NCBI GenBank assembly: GCA_027592275.1
Contig: JAQCKF010000013.1
Location: 1-64,000 of the forward strand
Direction: 5' to 3'
DNA: 64,000 bases
Source of the DNA: Pseudomonadota bacterium
GTDB taxonomy: Bacteria; Pseudomonadota; Gammaproteobacteria; Pseudomonadales; Pseudohongiellaceae
Within the stretch, counting starts at the first letter, position 1. Each line of letters begins with the position of its first letter. The position numbers were made by a program, and so were the translations under genes. Below, piece after piece: positions 59,468-64,000 of this stretch. The notes beneath the pieces are model-generated. The model was not told where the DNA came from, did no database searches, and was given only the letters and a program-made list of their open reading frames with translations.

Positions 59468-60280
59468 TCAGCGCTGCTGATGAAGGTAGCTTAAAATATC
59501 ATCGAGCTGAGAATCACTCAGTTGCTCCTCAGTAAAAGCAGGCATTAGTGAGTCGATGTCTCGATCTTGAGAGAGCAGATCAGATTTTACGAAGCCTCGC
59601 AGCCTCTGATTGCTATCTAATATCTGAATCGAGAATGCATCCTCACCTTTAATGATGCCACTCACATTAGGGGCACTACTGGTACTCAGAATGATTGGTT
59701 TATAGCCGCGAGAGATACTCGAACTCGGTTCGCGTACTGAACTGCGAAGTGCCGCCTGTGAGCGCCTGAGGGTGATAAGCTCTAGATTCGGCCCCAAACT
59801 CCCGCCGCTAATGCCAGCGCGATGACATTCGCTGCAATGGGCGGTAAACAGGCGAGCGCCACTATTTTCATCTCCTGTAAATTCTTCAATGGACCCAGTA
59901 ACCGCTACGCTGCGTAGATAGCTGACCAACATCCAAATTTCAGTATCCGGGTAGTTATGGGGCGGCATAATGCTGCCAGGCACACCCGCTTGTATGCGCG
60001 TGAATACTCGATCCTCGCTCATTCCCGGCTGCGTCCACATCAGTGTCAAGTCTGGCGCATCGATACTGCTTAGTCCCTTTGCATCTGCTCCATGGCAGGT
60101 TGCGCACTGTCCACGAAAAATCACGCCACCTGCTTGGGCAGCTCTAGGGTCAGAAGCTAGGGGATTGGTTTGTTGTGCAGAAGCGGTCGATGCAATCAAG
60201 AATGCGGCGAAAGCCGCAAAGAGCACGAACGGCTTCAGCGGAGCTATTCGGCATTGATAGAAAATTGATTTTGTAGTCAT
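59468..60280 (-). CDS. secreted c-type cytochrome (two CxxCH)
   Basis: FRGQCATCHGADAKG and TAHCSECHRAGISGG; N-terminal signal. Confidence 0.93.
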   Translation of the reverse strand: MTTKSIFYQCRIAPLKPFVLFAAFAAFLIASTASAQQTNPLASDPRAAQAGGVIFRGQCATCHGADAKGLSSIDAPDLTLMWTQPGMSEDRVFTRIQAGVPGSIMPPHNYPDTEIWMLVSYLRSVAVTGSIEEFTGDENSGARLFTAHCSECHRAGISGGSLGPNLELITLRRSQAALRSSVREPSSSISRGYKPIILSTSSAPNVSGIIKGEDAFSIQILDSNQRLRGFVKSDLLSQDRDIDSLMPAFTEEQLSDSQLDDILSYLHQQR

Positions 60281-60458
60281 CGCGGTTCTTATTATTCTAT
60301 TAATTGAAATTCTAATTGTTCAGCGAAAAGAGCCAAACTCTGTTCAGTAGGCAGAATAACACCATCCATCACAGCCGACCATCCATGGATTTGTTGACAT
60401 TTATAAGACTTTGATTAACTCTAGACAAGTTGAGATTTACATTAACCTGGAGAGAAAT

Positions 60459-60920
60459 ATGGGTAATAACAACGAAAAACAGAAGAAAAATTCAACCCTA
60501 CAAATTGTAACCTCGGCCTGTGCCGCACTCGCGCTAGGCTGGTTAGTACTTGGTACACAGGCCAACTTAACGACTGCACAACAGAGTAATTTCATGGGCG
60601 GATCGCCCAGCGTCGAAGACAGCGATGCAATAAGCACCCTTAGATTGGTCTTTCCGGCTGGAGTGCGCTCCAACTGGCATAGTCATTCTTGGGGCCAACT
60701 GTTAATGGTTGAGGAAGGCCGCGGCCTGACGCAAGATCGTGGCGGCCCATTACTTGAGATGCATCCGGGCGAACCGTGGTGGACACCATCCGGACGAGAA
60801 CACTGGCACGGCGCGCACCCTGACGAAGACGTGTTGCAACTAACAATCTACGAAGGCGAAGTGAATTGGTTGGAAGGTGTCGGTGATGCAGTCTATAACG
60901 CCACACCAAGACGCCCCTAA
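60459..60920 (+). CDS. cupin domain protein
   Basis: RSNWHSHSWGQLLMVEEGRGLTQDRGG...EMHPGEPWWTPSGREHWHGA; start MGNNNEKQ with aggagag upstream. Confidence 0.9.
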   Translation: MGNNNEKQKKNSTLQIVTSACAALALGWLVLGTQANLTTAQQSNFMGGSPSVEDSDAISTLRLVFPAGVRSNWHSHSWGQLLMVEEGRGLTQDRGGPLLEMHPGEPWWTPSGREHWHGAHPDEDVLQLTIYEGEVNWLEGVGDAVYNATPRRP

Positions 60921-60952
60921 TCGCAGCTCACTGAGATCAGGTTTAGAAAACT

Positions 60953-60983
60953 AATGGGTGGTCCGTTTTTCGGACCACCCATT
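60953..60983 (+). terminator. Rho-independent terminator after the cupin gene
   Basis: ATGGGTGGTCCG-ttttt-CGGACCACCCAT followed by TTTTT. Confidence 0.93.
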
Positions 60984-61167
60984 TTTTCTTCACTCCCGCT
61001 TATTCTCCCCAGCTATTGCTAACGTCCAACATTGATAGCCGACGCAACTAGTCTCGTTGCTGGTTTACTACCTAAGGATAAGAGTCATATACTCAACCAG
61101 CGAACAGAGCTAGCTAGCTACCGAATGCCGTGCCATGGGGGGATGGGAGTAGAAGCAAGGGATCAAT

Positions 61168-62376
61168 ATGAAATATTCAACTCTAAGAGTCATCTCGATT
61201 GCCAGCGCCACTGTATTACTCGCCAGTTGTGGCAATGAAGAACCCGCTATGCCCCAACTCAGCTTCGAAGAGGCCCTGCAAGAGCAGCTGATCCAGGCTA
61301 AATCTGGCGATGTGATTACCATTCCTGCCGGCGTGCACGAAATCACCCGCAGCCTATCGTTAAATGTTTCCGGGGTGACTATTGCCGGAGCAGGCATCGA
61401 CACTGCCGTTCTTTCGTTTAAGAATCAGGTGCAGGGAGCTGAAGGGCTACTCATCAGCGCCAATGATTTCGTGATTCGCGACTTGGCCATCGAAGATACG
61501 ATAGGCGATGCGCTAAAAATCAACGAGAGCAACAATGTACAAATATTGCGAGTAAGAACTGAGTGGACAAACGGGCCATTGAGTACAAATGGCGCTTATG
61601 GGATCTATCCCGTGCAGTCGAACAATGTGCTGATCGATGAAGCTGTAGCCATCGGCGCCTCGGATGCCGGCATCTATGTCGGGCAGTCCTCGCAGATAAT
61701 CGTTCGCAATTCCCGCGCCGAATACAACGTTGCTGGCATAGAGATAGAAAATTCTACCTTCGCCGACGTTCACGACAACGTTACAACAAATAATACTGGC
61801 GGCATCCTTGTTTTCGATCTGCCCAATCTTCCAGTTCAGGGCGGTCGTAATACTCGCGTCTACCGCAATCAAATTTTCGCCAATAACACCGGCAACTTCG
61901 CACCCGAAGGCAATATAGTCGCAGGCGTACCGGCGGGTACCGGTCTAATGATCATGGCCAATGACAACATCGAGGTGTTCGAGAATAATTTCGAGGACAA
62001 CAACAGCGCGAACGTACTTATCGTCAGCTATTTGATCAATGAGATACCTATTACCGATCCGAATTACGACCCATTCCCAGAAGCTATCTATCTACATAAC
62101 AATCAATACACGGGAGGCGGAGAAAAACCCGACTCCGAACCGCTAGCATTATTGCAGGCCGCAACTGGCCAGCCATTACCTGATATTATTTGGGATGGCA
62201 TGCTCTCCGAAGGAAAGACCGCCGCCGACGCACTGTGTTTCTCTGAGGCCGCCGATACCAGCTTCGTCTCCCTCGATGCGAGTAACGGTTTCGCACAACC
62301 TGTCTTCGATGCAACTGCACACGATTGTGCTTTTCCTCGCCTCGCCGAGATATCCATGAGCTTAAGTAGTCAATGA
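61168..62376 (+). CDS. parallel beta-helix repeat lipoprotein
   Basis: Lipobox VLLASC; beta-helix repeats (NNVQILRVRTEW, NNVLIDEAVAIGASDAGIYVGQSSQIIVRNSRAEYNVAGIEIENS). Confidence 0.9.
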   Translation: MKYSTLRVISIASATVLLASCGNEEPAMPQLSFEEALQEQLIQAKSGDVITIPAGVHEITRSLSLNVSGVTIAGAGIDTAVLSFKNQVQGAEGLLISANDFVIRDLAIEDTIGDALKINESNNVQILRVRTEWTNGPLSTNGAYGIYPVQSNNVLIDEAVAIGASDAGIYVGQSSQIIVRNSRAEYNVAGIEIENSTFADVHDNVTTNNTGGILVFDLPNLPVQGGRNTRVYRNQIFANNTGNFAPEGNIVAGVPAGTGLMIMANDNIEVFENNFEDNNSANVLIVSYLINEIPITDPNYDPFPEAIYLHNNQYTGGGEKPDSEPLALLQAATGQPLPDIIWDGMLSEGKTAADALCFSEAADTSFVSLDASNGFAQPVFDATAHDCAFPRLAEISMSLSSQ

Positions 62377-63467
62377 CAGACTGTCATTTGCGCTGGGCAG
62401 CCTTCAGCGCATGTCTGTTACTGCTCGTGGCCTGCTCGGAATCGCCGCCGGTCTTTCATGCTATTGAAAGACCGCTGCGTCTCTCCGATTGGCAGTTATT
62501 TGCTGTGGATGTAAACGAACTCGTCCCAAGTGAATCCAGCGTAGTCTTTCGACCCAACAATCCACTCTTCACCGATTACGCACACAAACTGCGAACGCTG
62601 TGGATACCGCAATCTCTGCAAGCGGATATTGTCAACAATGAGATTAACTATCCCGTGGGCAGCGTACTAAGCAAGACGTTCTACTATCCACGCTCCTCGA
62701 GCACGACACTCACCAAAGTTGCTGATAGCGGGCTTCAGAAAATAAACCTGAAGGACAATCAACTGATAGAGACTCGGCTTCTCGTGCGCAAGGTTGACGG
62801 CTGGGATGCCTTCGGCTATGTGTGGAACGATGAACAGAGCGAAGCCTTTCTGCGCATTGCCGGGGCCAGCAAGCAAGTCTCACTACTCGATCAAGAAAGC
62901 ACCCAGACAACGGACTTTACCTACTTCGTGCCGAACGAGAATCAATGTGCCGGCTGCCATACGACGGTACACCCCGACGGTGATATGCATCCACTTGGCG
63001 CGCTTTTCAGCCAACTTAATGTCGATGTGAGTACCGCTATCGCATCACCTCTCGAACAGATGGTACAGCGCGGCTGGCTAAATGATGAGCAGGTTTTTCC
63101 ACGCTCAGAATCTTGGCAAGACCTTTCTGCCTCCTTAGACGACCGCGCACTGGCCTATCTAAATATGCAGTGCGGGCATTGCCACAACCCAGAAGGTGCC
63201 GCCGATACTTCAGGACTCATCCTCGATAACTCGCAAACGCTCGGCATAAACCGCGGCGTGTGCAAACCGCCTGTCGCGGCGGGCGGAGGTGCTGGAGATC
63301 TGCGCTATGGAATCGTACCCGGGCAGCCCGAGGAATCGATTTTGCTGTATAGAATGCGCTCCGATAAACCCGATGAGATGATGCCGGAGCTAGGTAGGTC
63401 GCTGATTCACTACGAGGGCGTAGATCTCATTAGCCGCTGGATAGCAGGAATGCCCGGGGCGTGCTAA
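62373..63467 (+). CDS. SO2930-family-like diheme c-type cytochrome lipoprotein
   Basis: Lipobox LLVAC; NQCAGCHTTV and NMQCGHCHNPEGAADTSGL; ATGA overlap with beta-helix gene. Confidence 0.88.
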   Translation: MTDCHLRWAAFSACLLLLVACSESPPVFHAIERPLRLSDWQLFAVDVNELVPSESSVVFRPNNPLFTDYAHKLRTLWIPQSLQADIVNNEINYPVGSVLSKTFYYPRSSSTTLTKVADSGLQKINLKDNQLIETRLLVRKVDGWDAFGYVWNDEQSEAFLRIAGASKQVSLLDQESTQTTDFTYFVPNENQCAGCHTTVHPDGDMHPLGALFSQLNVDVSTAIASPLEQMVQRGWLNDEQVFPRSESWQDLSASLDDRALAYLNMQCGHCHNPEGAADTSGLILDNSQTLGINRGVCKPPVAAGGGAGDLRYGIVPGQPEESILLYRMRSDKPDEMMPELGRSLIHYEGVDLISRWIAGMPGAC

Positions 63468-63490
63468 CGCACTTTGCTAGAATTACTCGA

Positions 63491-64000
63491 TTATTCTGTA
63501 GGAAAGAATGTATACAACACATCATCTAAGAGCGGCCCCCAATTGTCCCAGTCATGGCCCTCGTTAACCTCGCGGTAAGTCAGATCGTATTCCTGAAACT
63601 TTAGCGTCTCCATAAATTGCCGACCCGCCTGTGTATTATCATTGACGGTGCCAACACTCATGAAAAATTTCAATGGCAGTTTTTCTTGCGCCATGTATTG
63701 AAATCGCAGTTCATCCACCATCTCACTGTTTGCGGGAGACTGCATAGCAATGCCAGCGAATGAGTCGTGCGCCATGAGCCCGAAGCAGGCGCTGTTACGA
63801 CCACCGAAGGACAATCCAAGGATGACTCGGTCGTCGCGCACTGCAGAAGTCGCGTATTCCTTGTCTATGGTAGGCAATAGCTCTTCGGTAAAAAAGTCGA
63901 CATAACGCGGATTACAGAAGAACTGCTGATTGCGCCGATTCTGCTGCAGATTATCAGGATTGCGACTATCCACGAACACGACTAGCACGGGCTCTATATT
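63491..64000 (-). CDS. alpha/beta hydrolase (esterase-like), truncated by window edge
   Basis: VILGLSFGGRNSACFGL (GxSxGG), FMSVGTVNDN, EVNEGHDWDNW; reading frame open to window end. Confidence 0.8.
   Translation of the reverse strand, partial: NIEPVLVVFVDSRNPDNLQQNRRNQQFFCNPRYVDFFTEELLPTIDKEYATSAVRDDRVILGLSFGGRNSACFGLMAHDSFAGIAMQSPANSEMVDELRFQYMAQEKLPLKFFMSVGTVNDNTQAGRQFMETLKFQEYDLTYREVNEGHDWDNWGPLLDDVLYTFFPTE

Overview
This 64 kb window looks like an ordinary chromosomal segment of a marine-type gammaproteobacterium. This placement is inferred from gene content (secDF-yajC-tgt, prfC, rimI, hisC, mltD); no rRNA marker is present. I see no rRNA, tRNA, CRISPR array, prophage or transposase. 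Main blocks: (1) ~0.2-15.9 kb, a minus-strand MoxR/DUF58/VWA envelope operon with DUF4159, a DUF4175-like Gln/Gly-rich protein, a TPR-gluzincin peptidase and a caspase-fold protein that appears to lack its catalytic Cys. (2) ~16-37 kb, housekeeping genes, including a DUF3524/GTDC1-like glycosyltransferase (possible tRNA-queuosine mannosyltransferase) near tgt. (3) ~32.4-34.8 kb, a GAF-MshEN-GspE/PilB-type ATPase split by an apparent single-base deletion. (4) ~42.6-46.8 kb, an Anbu proteasome-like / DUF2248 metallopeptidase / alpha-E / circularly permuted ATP-grasp cluster. (5) ~46.8-48.6 kb, an SLC13 permease interrupted by one in-frame TAG. (6) ~53.6-63.5 kb, a secreted redox region: cytochrome c, PQQ dehydrogenase, a cytochrome c fused to a PHM/DBH-like copper monooxygenase fold, a GQPTHF-type secreted protein and a PAL-like NHL-repeat protein (together resembling a split peptidylglycine-amidating PHM+PAL pair), then a beta-helix lipoprotein and an SO2930-type diheme cytochrome. 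Non-coding highlights are a run of four hairpins between yajC and secD, related-looking palindromes upstream of prfC, an 18-bp perfect palindrome over the GST stop codon, and a 9-bp repeat carrying SD-like motifs directly upstream of the PQQ dehydrogenase. All family calls come from reading the sequences; no database search was run.
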